Below, piece after piece: positions 27,763 to 36,292 of a stretch of DNA of 64,000 nucleotides. Numbering within the stretch: the first letter of the stretch is position 1; every line of letters begins with the position of its first letter. The stretch spans positions 1,426,001-1,490,000 of the forward strand of contig NZ_CP014839.1 of the NCBI RefSeq assembly GCF_001931675.1, written 5' to 3'. The notes beneath the pieces were generated by a model. That model ran no database searches, was not told where the DNA came from, and was given only the letters and a program-made list of their open reading frames with translations. Made by a program: the position numbers and the translations under genes. The DNA comes from Pandoraea thiooxydans (lineage in GTDB: Bacteria > Pseudomonadota > Gammaproteobacteria > Burkholderiales > Burkholderiaceae).

Positions 27763-27918
27763 ATGTTTTTCGTGTGGTCGGCGGTGCAATTGTTCGCCTT
27801 GATTGCGAGCGGGGTATACACTTTTCGTCAGGCAGCGGCCTGGCGAGCGCATGGCCAGGAGGAGGTCGGCCATCTCGCTCACATTTGCTCGGCATCTCGG
27901 CTAGGAGCATCAAAATGA
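27763..27918 (+). CDS. Possible 51-residue single-helix membrane protein
   Basis: A small open frame starting MFFVWSAVQLFALIASGV, a plausible N-terminal membrane helix followed by a charged tail. Its TGA overlaps the ATG of the cytochrome c gene in an ATGA arrangement, typical of coupled translation. Against it: no good ribosome site is seen, and I do not recognise a family. It might instead be the leader of the cytochrome transcript. Confidence 0.35.
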   Translation: MFFVWSAVQLFALIASGVYTFRQAAAWRAHGQEEVGHLAHICSASRLGASK

Positions 27919-28400
27919 AAATTCGCAAGAGCATCGCCCTCGTAGTGCTGGCGGCCATGGCCGTGAGCACCGCACTCCTGTCGCCCGCCAGTGCGGGCGA
28001 ACCTGGCTCGAGCTTGCTGGCTCAAGGGGGCGGCTCATACAACCGCATGGGACCCGGGATGATGGGGCAGGGGATGACGAGCGGCGGCATGATGGGACAG
28101 CCCGCCGAGCCCGCTGCGGCGCCAGCGGCGACTGCTAACCCGCGGCGCGCGGCTACGCTGCAGTCCTATATTCAGGGCCATCACCTGTCCTGCATGCAAT
28201 GCCACGGGATCGAAAACAACGGTTTCGGTCCATCGTTTGCCGAGGTGTCGGCCGCTTATGAGCAGCGCCACGGCGCACGGGCACTATTGGCCGAGCATAT
28301 CGCCAATGGCTTTGGCCGCATGCCGGGCGGGCTGGCGAGTCAGGCCGAGGCGGAGCGCCTGGCCGCGATGATCGAGTCGCTCGACAAAGGGAAGCCCTGA
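27915..28400 (+). CDS. Secreted c-type cytochrome, single heme
   Basis: A 161-residue protein with a clear signal peptide (MKIRKSIALVVLAAMAVSTA, cleavage likely after PASA). A Gly/Met-rich linker (YNRMGPGMMGQGMTSGGMMG) follows, then a cytochrome c domain with CMQCH as the covalent heme site and a Met near GFGRMPGG as the likely axial ligand. GGAG lies upstream of the ATG. A periplasmic electron carrier is likely; the Met-rich linker could also bind a metal such as copper, which is speculation. Confidence 0.85.
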   Translation: MKIRKSIALVVLAAMAVSTALLSPASAGEPGSSLLAQGGGSYNRMGPGMMGQGMTSGGMMGQPAEPAAAPAATANPRRAATLQSYIQGHHLSCMQCHGIENNGFGPSFAEVSAAYEQRHGARALLAEHIANGFGRMPGGLASQAEAERLAAMIESLDKGKP

Positions 28401-28467
28401 CGACGTGGCCGTCATCTCGCGCAGGCAGCCGAGCGCCGGCCAGGATGGTTTGGCTCGCGCGGCAGGC

Positions 28468-29349
28468 TCACGCCGGGGCGCGACTCTGGCCGATGGCATC
28501 GAGCTCGGCCAAGGCCTCTTCGCTCGGATGCCATTGCGCCACCTTCAGGTTCTCGCGCAGATGCGCGAGCGACGACGTGCCGGGGATCAACAAAATGTTG
28601 GGCGCGCGATGCAGGAGCCAGGCAAGCGCCAACTGCATTGGCGTGGCTCCCGCCGACTCGGCGAGTCGCGCCAACACCGACGATTGAATCGGCGTGAAGC
28701 CGCCGAGCGGGAAAAACGGCACGTAAGCGATGGCTTGTTCGGCGAGCGAGTCGACCAGTGCGTCGTCGGCGCGATGCACCAGGTTGTAATGGTTCTGCAC
28801 GCAGGCGATTGCCGTGATGCGTTGTGCCTCGGCGACTTGCGCAGCCGTGACGTTGCTCAGGCCGATATGCCGCACCAGCCCTTGCCGCTGGAGTTCGGCC
28901 AGGGCCGTGATCTGCCTTTCAATGGATCCCTCGCTCGGCGCGTGAACGTCTTTCATGATGCGCATATTGACGACATCGAGGGTGTCCAGGCCGAGGTTGC
29001 GCAGGTTGTCGTGCACGCCGCGCGCGATGTCCGCCGGCTCGGCCGCCGGCAGCCACGCGCCGTCGCTGCCGCGCACGGCACCGACTTTGGTGACGATGAC
29101 GAGATCGTCCGGGTAGGGGTGGAGCGCCTCGCGGATGATCTGGTTGGTGATATGCGGCCCGTAGAAATCGCTGGTATCGATATGGTTGACCCCCAGGGCC
29201 AGCGCCTCGCGCAGCACGGCGACGGCCGCGGCGCGGTCCTTGGGCGGGCCGAACACGCCCGGGCCGGCCAGTTGCATGGCGCCGTAGCCCAGGCGACGCA
29301 CCGGGCGGCCGGCCAGGTAAAACGTGTGTTCGGGATCGAGTTGCGGCAT
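28468..29349 (-). CDS. Aldo/keto reductase
   Basis: A 293-residue TIM-barrel NADPH oxidoreductase. It shows the DTSDFYG motif with the catalytic Asp and Tyr, VIVTKVGAVRG with the catalytic Lys, and HIGLSNVTAAQV with conserved cofactor-side residues. The C-terminal IPGTSSLAHLRENL is the nucleotide-binding loop. It is divergent from a LysR gene at 29452 and is probably its target. The natural substrate cannot be deduced. Confidence 0.9.
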   Translation of the reverse strand: MPQLDPEHTFYLAGRPVRRLGYGAMQLAGPGVFGPPKDRAAAVAVLREALALGVNHIDTSDFYGPHITNQIIREALHPYPDDLVIVTKVGAVRGSDGAWLPAAEPADIARGVHDNLRNLGLDTLDVVNMRIMKDVHAPSEGSIERQITALAELQRQGLVRHIGLSNVTAAQVAEAQRITAIACVQNHYNLVHRADDALVDSLAEQAIAYVPFFPLGGFTPIQSSVLARLAESAGATPMQLALAWLLHRAPNILLIPGTSSLAHLRENLKVAQWHPSEEALAELDAIGQSRAPA

Positions 29350-29426
29350 GACGTGCTCCTTAGTGAGTGTAGAGCTTCAGTATGGCGGCGTTGATTTGTT
29401 AAATAAATAAGTCTAAATTCCACGGG

Positions 29427-29446
29427 TTGTTTAAAAATATGAACAA
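29427..29446. promoter_or_regulatory. Palindrome between aldo/keto reductase and LysR gene
   Basis: TTGTTTAAAAATATGAACAA: seven-base arms with one mismatch and a six-base centre, in AT-rich DNA. It ends five bases before the LysR ATG. LysR proteins usually bind such T-N11-A sites in divergent regions, so it is a good autoregulation site; binding is not shown. Confidence 0.5.
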
Positions 29447-29451
29447 TAACC

Positions 29452-30378
29452 ATGGAATTGAATGATCTCGCGGCTTTCGTCTCGGTCGCCCGCGCCGGCG
29501 GTTTTCGCGATGCGGCCCGCATCGCGGGTGTTTCCGCCTCGAGCCTGAGCATTGCCGTGCGTCGTCTCGAAGCCAGGCTCGGCCTGCGGCTGCTCAATCG
29601 AACTACGCGCAGCGTCGCGCCGACCGAGGCAGGGCAGCGCCTGCTCGACAAGCTGACACCGTTGTTCGGCGAGATGGAAGCGGCGCTCGACGTGCTGAAC
29701 GTGTTCCGCGACAAACCGACCGGCACGCTCAGGCTCAACGTGCCGGCGAGCGCCGCGCGCACCATACTGCCAGGCATCGTTACCGCGTTCCTGAAGGCTT
29801 ATCCGGGGATTCGCGTGGAAGTCGTGGTGGAGGATGGCTTCGTCGATGTGCTGTCGGTCGGCTGTGATGCCGGCATTCGCTACGACGAGCGGCTCGAGCA
29901 GGACATGATCGCGGTGCCGATCGGCCCGCGTGTGGAGTGCTTCGCCACTGCCGCGGCGCCAGGCTACCTCGACGCGCACGGGCGGCCCGGGCATCCACGC
30001 GAACTGCTGTCGCACGCCTGTTTGCGTGTGCAATTCGCCGGCGGAGCAACACCGACCTGGAAATTCGAGCGCGCCGGCGAAGTCGTTGAAATCGACCCGC
30101 CAGGGCCTTTGCTGGTGAGGCCCGCAGCGGCGCTCGATTTGAGCATCGCCGCTGCCGTGGCAGGTGTCGGCGTGATACATCTGTTCGAGGAATTGCTGCG
30201 CCCGCATCTGGAGAGCGGTGCGCTGGAACCGATTCTCACGCCGTGGCGGCAATCCTTTTCGGGGCCGTTCCTGTATTACCCGGGGCGGCGCCATTTGCCG
30301 GCGCCGCTGCGGGCTTTTGTCGATTTTTTGAAGGCGGGTGATATGGCGGGCTACCCGTCAACGGATGTCAAACCTTGA
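29452..30378 (+). CDS. LysR-type transcriptional regulator
   Basis: A 308-residue regulator with the LysR winged helix (LNDLAAFVSVARAGGFRDAARIAGVSASSLSIAVRRLEARLG abridged: LNDLAAFVSV and ASSLSIAVRRLE) and a CrgA-type effector domain beginning near GTLRLNVPASAARTILPG. Divergence from an aldo/keto reductase by 102 bp suggests that it controls that gene, as in the common LysR arrangement. It converges on the GNAT gene with a 13-bp gap. Confidence 0.9.
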   Translation: MELNDLAAFVSVARAGGFRDAARIAGVSASSLSIAVRRLEARLGLRLLNRTTRSVAPTEAGQRLLDKLTPLFGEMEAALDVLNVFRDKPTGTLRLNVPASAARTILPGIVTAFLKAYPGIRVEVVVEDGFVDVLSVGCDAGIRYDERLEQDMIAVPIGPRVECFATAAAPGYLDAHGRPGHPRELLSHACLRVQFAGGATPTWKFERAGEVVEIDPPGPLLVRPAAALDLSIAAAVAGVGVIHLFEELLRPHLESGALEPILTPWRQSFSGPFLYYPGRRHLPAPLRAFVDFLKAGDMAGYPSTDVKP

Positions 30379-30391
30379 TTGCACCGTGCAC

Positions 30392-30880
30392 CTACGTGCC
30401 ACCGCCGGGACACGTGGCGAAATCGAGCGCCATGTATTTGGCGCCCTCGATCGGATTGAAGGTGTATGGCGGGATTTCCTTGAAACCAAGCGATTCGTAG
30501 ATCCGCAACGCTGCCTGCATCGTCGGCAGCGTATCGAGCAGGATGCGCGTATAACCGGCTTGTTTGGCACTGCGGCAGATCGCTTCGGCCAGGCGTTGGC
30601 CGAGCCGTTGGCCACGTCCCGCGGGGCGCACGAAAAGACGCTTCATCTCGCAGGTCGTCGCATCGAGCGGGCGCATTGCCACACAGCCAACGACCTGATG
30701 GTCTTGCCAGGCTAGCAGGACGCGGCCTTGCGGTTCGGCGTATTTGCCGGGCAGGCCAGCGAGCTCCTCCTCGAAATTCTGGAAGCACAGGTCGATGTCC
30801 AAACTGTCGGCATACTCGCGAAAGATGGCTTGTACAACGGCGAGATGTTCGGGGAAAACGGCTGATCTGATGTCGGTCAT
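30392..30880 (-). CDS. GNAT-family N-acetyltransferase
   Basis: A 162-residue acetyltransferase. The acetyl-CoA motif A is visible as MKRLFVRPAGRGQRLGQRLAEA (R/Q-x-x-G-x-G/A type loop) and motif B as ILLDTLPTMQAALRIYESLGFKEIPPY. The substrate is unknown. The start at ATG 30880 is chosen from the start of family similarity; its ribosome site is weak, and longer in-frame extensions have none. It lies divergent from the dienelactone hydrolase gene. Confidence 0.82.
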   Translation of the reverse strand: MTDIRSAVFPEHLAVVQAIFREYADSLDIDLCFQNFEEELAGLPGKYAEPQGRVLLAWQDHQVVGCVAMRPLDATTCEMKRLFVRPAGRGQRLGQRLAEAICRSAKQAGYTRILLDTLPTMQAALRIYESLGFKEIPPYTFNPIEGAKYMALDFATCPGGGT

Positions 30881-31052
30881 ATTGGAGAATCCGTACCCGG
30901 GTTTAACGCGCGATTCGGCCCAAGTGTAATGCCATTCGCGCGCGGCAGGAGAGCGGCTCAGGGCCGGCGGGCCGCGGGGGGCGGTCAGCAAACCTGTCGT
31001 CCCGGTGCTATCCTGATCGGCTGAATAATCAACAATCGTAGGAGAGCATCCC

Positions 31053-31805
31053 ATGTCTCGTGTCGACGTCAGTATCAAGACCCGCGATGGCGTTTGTCCC
31101 GCTTCGGTTTTTACTCCTGCCGGTGTGGCCGGTCCCTGGCCGGGGGTGATTTTTTTCATGGACGGTTACGGTATTCGCCCGGCGCTGTGGGAGATGGCGC
31201 AACGCCTGGCCGATGGCGGTTATCTGGTGCTATTGCCCGATCTCTACTACCGCGACGGGCCGTATGAGCAGATGGTGCCCAAGGCGGCGGCCACCGACCC
31301 GGCGCTGAAGGCCGCGATGATGGCCAAGGTGAGGAGCCTGGACCGCGACCGAAAAGTTGCCGATGCGGCAGCGTTTATCGATTATCTGGCCTCGCGCAGC
31401 GACGTCACAGGGCCCCGGTTTGGCGCGACCGGCTATTGCATGGGCGGTAACGTGTCGCTGACGGCCGCCGGCGCCTTTCCCGAGCGTTTCGCCGCGGCGG
31501 CGTCGTTTCACGGCGGCGGGCTGGCTGCCGACAATCCGGACAGCCCTCATCATTTCGTCGGCAAGATCACCGGCCGCATTTATGTGGCCGGTGCCGTCGA
31601 GGATGGTTCGTTCCCCGACGAACAGAAACAGCGGCTGGAGCAGGCGTTGACCGAAGCCAAAGTGCCGCACGTGGTGGAAACCTATCCGGGTGCGCTGCAC
31701 GGCTTCGCGGTGCCGGACCACAATGTCTACGACAAAGAGGCTGCCGAGCGGCATTGGACGGCGCTGTTCAAGCTATTCGAGCAGACGCTGGGCGCTGGTG
31801 CCTGA
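31053..31805 (+). CDS. Dienelactone hydrolase-family protein
   Basis: A 250-residue alpha/beta hydrolase. The nucleophile motif is GYCMGG with Cys, as in dienelactone hydrolases, and the catalytic His lies in GALHGFAVPDH. An early PWPGVIFFMDGYGIRPAL segment forms the oxyanion region. The ATG has AGGAG upstream. Such enzymes open lactone rings in aromatic degradation, but many have other ester substrates. It converges on the binding-protein gene of the neighbouring uptake system. Confidence 0.87.
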   Translation: MSRVDVSIKTRDGVCPASVFTPAGVAGPWPGVIFFMDGYGIRPALWEMAQRLADGGYLVLLPDLYYRDGPYEQMVPKAAATDPALKAAMMAKVRSLDRDRKVADAAAFIDYLASRSDVTGPRFGATGYCMGGNVSLTAAGAFPERFAAAASFHGGGLAADNPDSPHHFVGKITGRIYVAGAVEDGSFPDEQKQRLEQALTEAKVPHVVETYPGALHGFAVPDHNVYDKEAAERHWTALFKLFEQTLGAGA

Positions 31806-31851
31806 AAATCCAGCGCGTCCGCTCGTTGGCATGGCCGCCGCACCGGGCATT

Positions 31852-32862
31852 TCAGCGTGCGGCAGCGTCGACGAATTCCGATGTGTAGGTTTTGGATAAA
31901 TCGACGTAGCCTGACTTGACCGACGGCTCGATGGTCGAGAGCAGGCGCAGCACATTGGCCGGGCCATCGGCGGGCATCCGGCCGTCGCTCGAGAACATCG
32001 GCAGGAAGGCTTCGAGCGCGGTCGTGTAGAGCGTCTTGCGACGGCCATAGTATGAGGACGGCAGCAACTCGACGATCTGCGCCGCGGTGTGGCGGTGCAT
32101 GTAGTGCAGCGTCTTGACGAAAGCGCGCACCAGCTTGCCGGCTTCGGCGCGATGGCCCTCGACCCAGGCTGAAGGCATGTAGAGGCAGCCGGCCGGATAG
32201 TCGCCGCCGAGCGCGGCGCGGGTGCCGGCTTCAGTGCGCAGGTCGACCAATATCTTGGCCTCACCGCTCGCGAGCAACTCGGCGGCCGTCGGGTCGGTCG
32301 TCATGCCGGCGGCAATGCGGTGGCTGCGCATCGCGTCGATGAAGGTCGTGCCGGCGCTTACGGCCACCATCTTGTAGTCGTGGCGGCTGAACCCGGCGCC
32401 AGTCATCAGGTATTGCGTAAGGAAGTCGGTCGAGGAGCCCAAATCGGTTACGCCGAGCACCTTGCCCTTGAGGTCGGCCGGCGTTTTGATGTGCGTCGCG
32501 TCTCGTGCCGACACCAGCTCGACTTCACCCGGCGTCTTGGTCAGTTGCACCAGCGAAATGACTTCGGTGCCCTTGCTCTGCAGATCGATGGTGTGGTCAT
32601 AGAAGCCGACCACGCCTTGCACCGCGCCGGCGATCATTTCGTCTTCGGCGTTGACGCCTGCCGGCTCCGTCACGACATCGACGTTCAACCCCGCCTGCTT
32701 GAAATAGCCCAAGCGCTCAGTGAGGATGGCCGGCAGGTAAATGAGTTTGTTGACGCCACCGACCATGATGGTGATTCTTTCAGCGGCGCGCACCGTGCCG
32801 ACGAGGCCTCCCAGCGCGATGGCGACAACGGCGGCGCCGGCGATGCGTGTCAAGTTGTTCAT
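31852..32862 (-). CDS. NitT/TauT-type ABC substrate-binding protein (second copy)
   Basis: A 336-residue periplasmic binding protein with a signal peptide (LTRIAGAAVVAIALGGLVG, then VRAA). The mature protein begins ITIMVGGVNKLIYLPAILTERLGYF and contains AEDEMIAGAVQGVVGFYDHTIDLQ. It is paralogous to the binding protein at 35136 (same MVGG-K-IYLP, VTDLGS-TD and MTT-PT blocks). It follows the histidine kinase gene by 102 bp. It may bind a second ligand for the same transporter or report ligand to the kinase; both are inference. Confidence 0.85.
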   Translation of the reverse strand: MNNLTRIAGAAVVAIALGGLVGTVRAAERITIMVGGVNKLIYLPAILTERLGYFKQAGLNVDVVTEPAGVNAEDEMIAGAVQGVVGFYDHTIDLQSKGTEVISLVQLTKTPGEVELVSARDATHIKTPADLKGKVLGVTDLGSSTDFLTQYLMTGAGFSRHDYKMVAVSAGTTFIDAMRSHRIAAGMTTDPTAAELLASGEAKILVDLRTEAGTRAALGGDYPAGCLYMPSAWVEGHRAEAGKLVRAFVKTLHYMHRHTAAQIVELLPSSYYGRRKTLYTTALEAFLPMFSSDGRMPADGPANVLRLLSTIEPSVKSGYVDLSKTYTSEFVDAAAR

Positions 32863-32964
32863 GCGTTGTCTCATCCATGAATTTATAAGAATGTTTATTT
32901 CGCCCCAGCGCAGGCGTACCGCATGCTTTTTCTGTCGCGGCCGCACCGTCGTGCTGGTCCTGCG

Positions 32965-34341
32965 TCACGGCTCACCGACAGGCAATTGCACCAGGGCGCT
33001 TAGACCGGCCTGGTCGGGCCGGCCGAGCAACTCCACTTTTGCGCCGCACGCCTTGGCCGCCTCGCTCACGATTGCCAGGCCAAGGCCGAACCCACCGTTG
33101 TCAGAGGTGTTGCCGCGGCTGAATCGCTCGAACACGTGCGGCCGCACTTCCGCCGGAATGCCCGGGCCGGTATCGTCGACACGTACGCTTGCCTGTGTGC
33201 CAGCGTGGCCCACGAGCAGTGTTACGTTGCCGCCGCGCGGCGTGTAGCGCACGGCGTTGTCGACCAGATTGAAGAGCAGTGCGTGCAACAGTGTTGGATG
33301 TGTCATCACATTCACATCGGCGCTGGCTGGATCGAGCCCAAGATCGATACCCTTGTCGTCGGCCAGCACCGAGAGCTCGGCCTGCACTTGTTGTGCCAGC
33401 TCCAGCAGATTCACTGATTGACGCGGCAAGTTGGCGCCACGGCTGGCTTCGGCATGCGAGAGGCTGAGCAACTGGTTGATCAGGTCCTTCAGGCGTCGCG
33501 AGCAAACGCGCAGCGCCTGCAGCGTCTCGCTCAGTTCCGCACTGGCCTCGAGATGGCTGGCGTAATCGAGTTGCGTGCTCATAAGGGCAACCGGCGTGCG
33601 TAATTGGTGAGCGGCATCGGCGATAAAGCGCTTTTGCAGGTTCACCTGTTTCGTCAGTCGCGTTGCGTACTGATTGATCGTCTCGACAATCGGCTGCAGT
33701 TCTCGCTGCAACTCGGTTGTGCGCAGCGGCGTGAGGTCATCCATCTCGCGTGCCTGCAGATCGCGTCGCAACTGCAACAGCGGCCGTAGCTCGAGGGTGA
33801 GTCCGATCAGCATGAGCACCAGCGCCAGCACCAGCAGGGCGGACTCATGCAGCAGGGCAGGCCACCACAGGCTCAGGATGCGGTGCTTGAAGGCGTGACG
33901 GCTCTCGGCCACGCTTACCAGCACGGCGATCGAGTGACCATGGCGGTAGAGGCGACGCATGAGCGTCACCAGTCGCAGTGTCTTACCGTGATAGTCGATG
34001 CTGCGATATTGCGGAATGCCGTTGGGCGGCGGCACACCGCTGGTCAGGTCGGGCCAGCCGGCGAGTAATTCGCCGGACGCGGCCAGCACCTGGAAGTAGA
34101 CGCGGTCGCGCTCCTGCGAGGCGAACATCTGCAGGGCCGCGGGCGGGGTTTCGGCATGCAGGGCGTCCTGTTGCCAGCCGACTTGTCCGGCCATCATCTC
34201 GGCCGAGGCGAGCAACTGACGGTCCTGCACCAGCAACGCCATTTGCCGCGCGTTGCGCCAAGACAGCGCCGCGGTCAGGGCCAGTGCGGCGAGCATCGGA
34301 ATCAGCACCCACAGCAGCAGACGTACGCGCAGGTTATTCAT
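32965..34341 (-). CDS. TctE-like sensor histidine kinase
   Basis: A 458-residue membrane kinase. There are two membrane helices (about 7-27 and 162-184) around a periplasmic sensor domain of the TctE/2CSK type, then a HAMP-like linker. The phosphoacceptor is His245 in ADAAHQLRTPVALM, and the ATPase domain has LFNLVDNAVRYTP, DDTGPGIP and GFGLGLAI. The ATG overlaps the regulator stop by four bases, so the pair is coupled. The neighbours suggest that it senses the substrate of the adjacent ABC/porin system, as TctE does for tricarboxylates. Confidence 0.9.
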   Translation of the reverse strand: MNNLRVRLLLWVLIPMLAALALTAALSWRNARQMALLVQDRQLLASAEMMAGQVGWQQDALHAETPPAALQMFASQERDRVYFQVLAASGELLAGWPDLTSGVPPPNGIPQYRSIDYHGKTLRLVTLMRRLYRHGHSIAVLVSVAESRHAFKHRILSLWWPALLHESALLVLALVLMLIGLTLELRPLLQLRRDLQAREMDDLTPLRTTELQRELQPIVETINQYATRLTKQVNLQKRFIADAAHQLRTPVALMSTQLDYASHLEASAELSETLQALRVCSRRLKDLINQLLSLSHAEASRGANLPRQSVNLLELAQQVQAELSVLADDKGIDLGLDPASADVNVMTHPTLLHALLFNLVDNAVRYTPRGGNVTLLVGHAGTQASVRVDDTGPGIPAEVRPHVFERFSRGNTSDNGGFGLGLAIVSEAAKACGAKVELLGRPDQAGLSALVQLPVGEP

Positions 34342-35021
34342 GTGAGCGAGCCGCTGCCGGCGTCGCGCAGCAGGTAGCCCAGGCCGCGTAAGGTGAGAAT
34401 GCGCACGCGCGAGGCCGATAGTTTGCGGCGCAGGCGATGGACGTAGGTCTCGATCGCATTTTCTCCCGCATCGGCACCCAGTTCAAAGACACTGAGCATC
34501 AACTGGGCTTTCGTGACCGTCTGGCCCTGACGCAGGATCAGTGCCTCGAGCACGCGTTGCTCGCGCGGGGTGAGCTCCAGCGGCTGGCCGGCGGCGTTAA
34601 ATTCATGAGTATTCAGGTCGAACTGAAGGTCGGCACATTGCACCAGTGACTGGCCGCTTCTGCTGTTGCGGCGGATGAGTGCGCGGATGCGGGCAACCAA
34701 TTCCGGCATTTCGAAGGGTTTGACCACATAATCGTCGGCGCCCAGATCGAGGCAGTCGACCTTGATGTCGAGTGCCGCGTTGGCGGTGAGCACGAGCACG
34801 GGCATGTCGTTGCGCCGTCGGCGCATGCGGCGCAGCACGCTGCGCCCGTCCATGCTGGGCAGCCGCAGGTCAAGCAGCAGCAGGTCGTATTGCGACTGGT
34901 CGAGGTGCCAGATGGCATCGGCGCCGTCATGCACGCAATCCACCGAGAAGCGTTCGGCGTGCAGGGCTTTGCTCAGCCATAGGGCCAGTTCAAGATTGTC
35001 TTCTACGAGCAGCAATTTCAT
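34338..35021 (-). CDS. TctD-like OmpR-family response regulator
   Basis: A 227-residue regulator. The receiver domain has the acidic pair E7 and D8, phosphoacceptor Asp51 (LLLLDLRLPSMDG), Thr in VLVLTANAA and Lys in VVKPFEMPEL. The C-terminal winged helix has the OmpR pattern (LELTPREQRVLEAL, NAIETYVHRLRRKL). OmpR-type regulators bind tandem direct repeats; a perfect tandem 11-bp repeat lies before the porin gene of this cluster (39885-39906), making it the best candidate target. Confidence 0.9.
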   Translation of the reverse strand: MKLLLVEDNLELALWLSKALHAERFSVDCVHDGADAIWHLDQSQYDLLLLDLRLPSMDGRSVLRRMRRRRNDMPVLVLTANAALDIKVDCLDLGADDYVVKPFEMPELVARIRALIRRNSRSGQSLVQCADLQFDLNTHEFNAAGQPLELTPREQRVLEALILRQGQTVTKAQLMLSVFELGADAGENAIETYVHRLRRKLSASRVRILTLRGLGYLLRDAGSGSLT

Positions 35022-35041
35022 AAGCTAGGAAGCACCGGATT

Positions 35042-35073
35042 ACGCGGGGCACGGGCATGGCCCGGCCCCGCGT
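35042..35073 (-). terminator. GC-rich hairpin between binding-protein and regulator genes
   Basis: ACGCGGGG pairs with CCCCGCGT, and inside it CGGGC pairs with GCCCG around ATG. It lies in the 114-bp gap between the binding-protein stop and the regulator start. No T-run follows, so it may reduce rather than stop transcription, or protect the upstream mRNA. Confidence 0.5.
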
Positions 35074-35135
35074 CCTTGCAAACCGGGGCCAACTTCCACG
35101 CACTGTAAGTTAGCCCCTCGCGTTGCCACAATCGG

Positions 35136-36185
35136 TTATTTCCCTGCGTTCTGCGCGCTGGCCAACAATGCGTTGGCCTGGATGACGTATTTGTTGGTGT
35201 AGGTCGCGTCCAGGTCGATCGGCTTGTGGATTTTGCCGGCAAGTTTCTCGACCGACAACACCGTCTGCGGGCCGCCCTGGGGCATCATGCCGTCGGGAAG
35301 GAACTGGCCTTTGTCTTGCGCGAGTGCTTTGATGTACTCCTGCTTGCTGGAGAGCTGATTGCTGACGAAGTCCGGCGGCAAATGATCGGCGATATCGGCG
35401 GCGCTATGAGTGTGGATCCAGTGCATCGTGGCGACCATCGCGTCAACTACCTTCTGCGTCAGGTCCGGGTGAGCCTGAACCCAATCGGCGCGGGCCAGCA
35501 CGCTGGCCGTCGGCCAGAAGCCGCCGAGCCACATTTTGACACCGTCGCCGGTAGCCAAGTCCATCGCCGAATAGCCGATGCCCATTTTCTCGATCGCGTT
35601 GACGGTCGGCTGGGTGGTCATGCCGCACACGATGCGGCCGTGCTCGAGCGAGCCGATCAGCGTCTGGCCGGCGCCCACACCCACGCGGGTGAACTGCTTC
35701 GGCGTGAGATGGTAGCGAGCGGCCAGATAGAGCGTGAGGTCGTCGGTACCCGAACCCAGGTCGGTCACGCCAACGACTTTGCCCTTCCAGTCTTCCGGCG
35801 ACTTGACGCCCGAGCCTTTGGCGCACATCTCGCGTTCGCCCGGAGCGCCGCTCAACTGAACAATGTCGATCACCTTTTTGCCATGCTGTTGAAAGTCGAT
35901 CGTATGCACATACCACGCGCCGGCCAGATCCACCTGACCCGAGACCATCGCGTCTTCGGCCCCCACGCCGCCGGCCTGTTCGGTGCTCAGCACCATGTTG
36001 ACACCATACTTCTTGAAGAATCCGAGGTTCTGCGCGAGCTGATAGGGCAGGTAGATCTGCTTGTCTATGCCGCCCACCATCATTGTCACGGTCGGCAGTT
36101 TCGCCGCGTAGCTTTGCGTGCTCGCGAGTCCGGTCAGGCACATCATGCCCAACACCAGATTCGAAATCAGCTTATTTCCCTTCAT
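35136..36185 (-). CDS. NitT/TauT-type ABC substrate-binding protein
   Basis: A 349-residue periplasmic binding protein with a signal peptide (LISNLVLGMMCLTGLAST, then SYAA). It carries TVTMMVGGIDKQIYLPYQLA, the MVSGQVDLAGAW block and VTDLGSGTDDLTLYLA. The ATG has GGAG eight bases upstream. It follows the permease gene on the same strand, so it is the binding protein of this transporter. NitT/TauT families take up nitrate, sulfonates, pyrimidines and aromatic anions; the ligand here is not identified. Confidence 0.9.
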   Translation of the reverse strand: MKGNKLISNLVLGMMCLTGLASTQSYAAKLPTVTMMVGGIDKQIYLPYQLAQNLGFFKKYGVNMVLSTEQAGGVGAEDAMVSGQVDLAGAWYVHTIDFQQHGKKVIDIVQLSGAPGEREMCAKGSGVKSPEDWKGKVVGVTDLGSGTDDLTLYLAARYHLTPKQFTRVGVGAGQTLIGSLEHGRIVCGMTTQPTVNAIEKMGIGYSAMDLATGDGVKMWLGGFWPTASVLARADWVQAHPDLTQKVVDAMVATMHWIHTHSAADIADHLPPDFVSNQLSSKQEYIKALAQDKGQFLPDGMMPQGGPQTVLSVEKLAGKIHKPIDLDATYTNKYVIQANALLASAQNAGK

Positions 36186-36292
36186 AGCGTTTATCTCCTT
36201 GGTTGTGCGAGATCCCGACATGGGTCTCTTATCAAGCCCGTCAACCCACGATGAATCGAATGGCCTGGGGTGCTCCGGTCATACGCGCTTGG

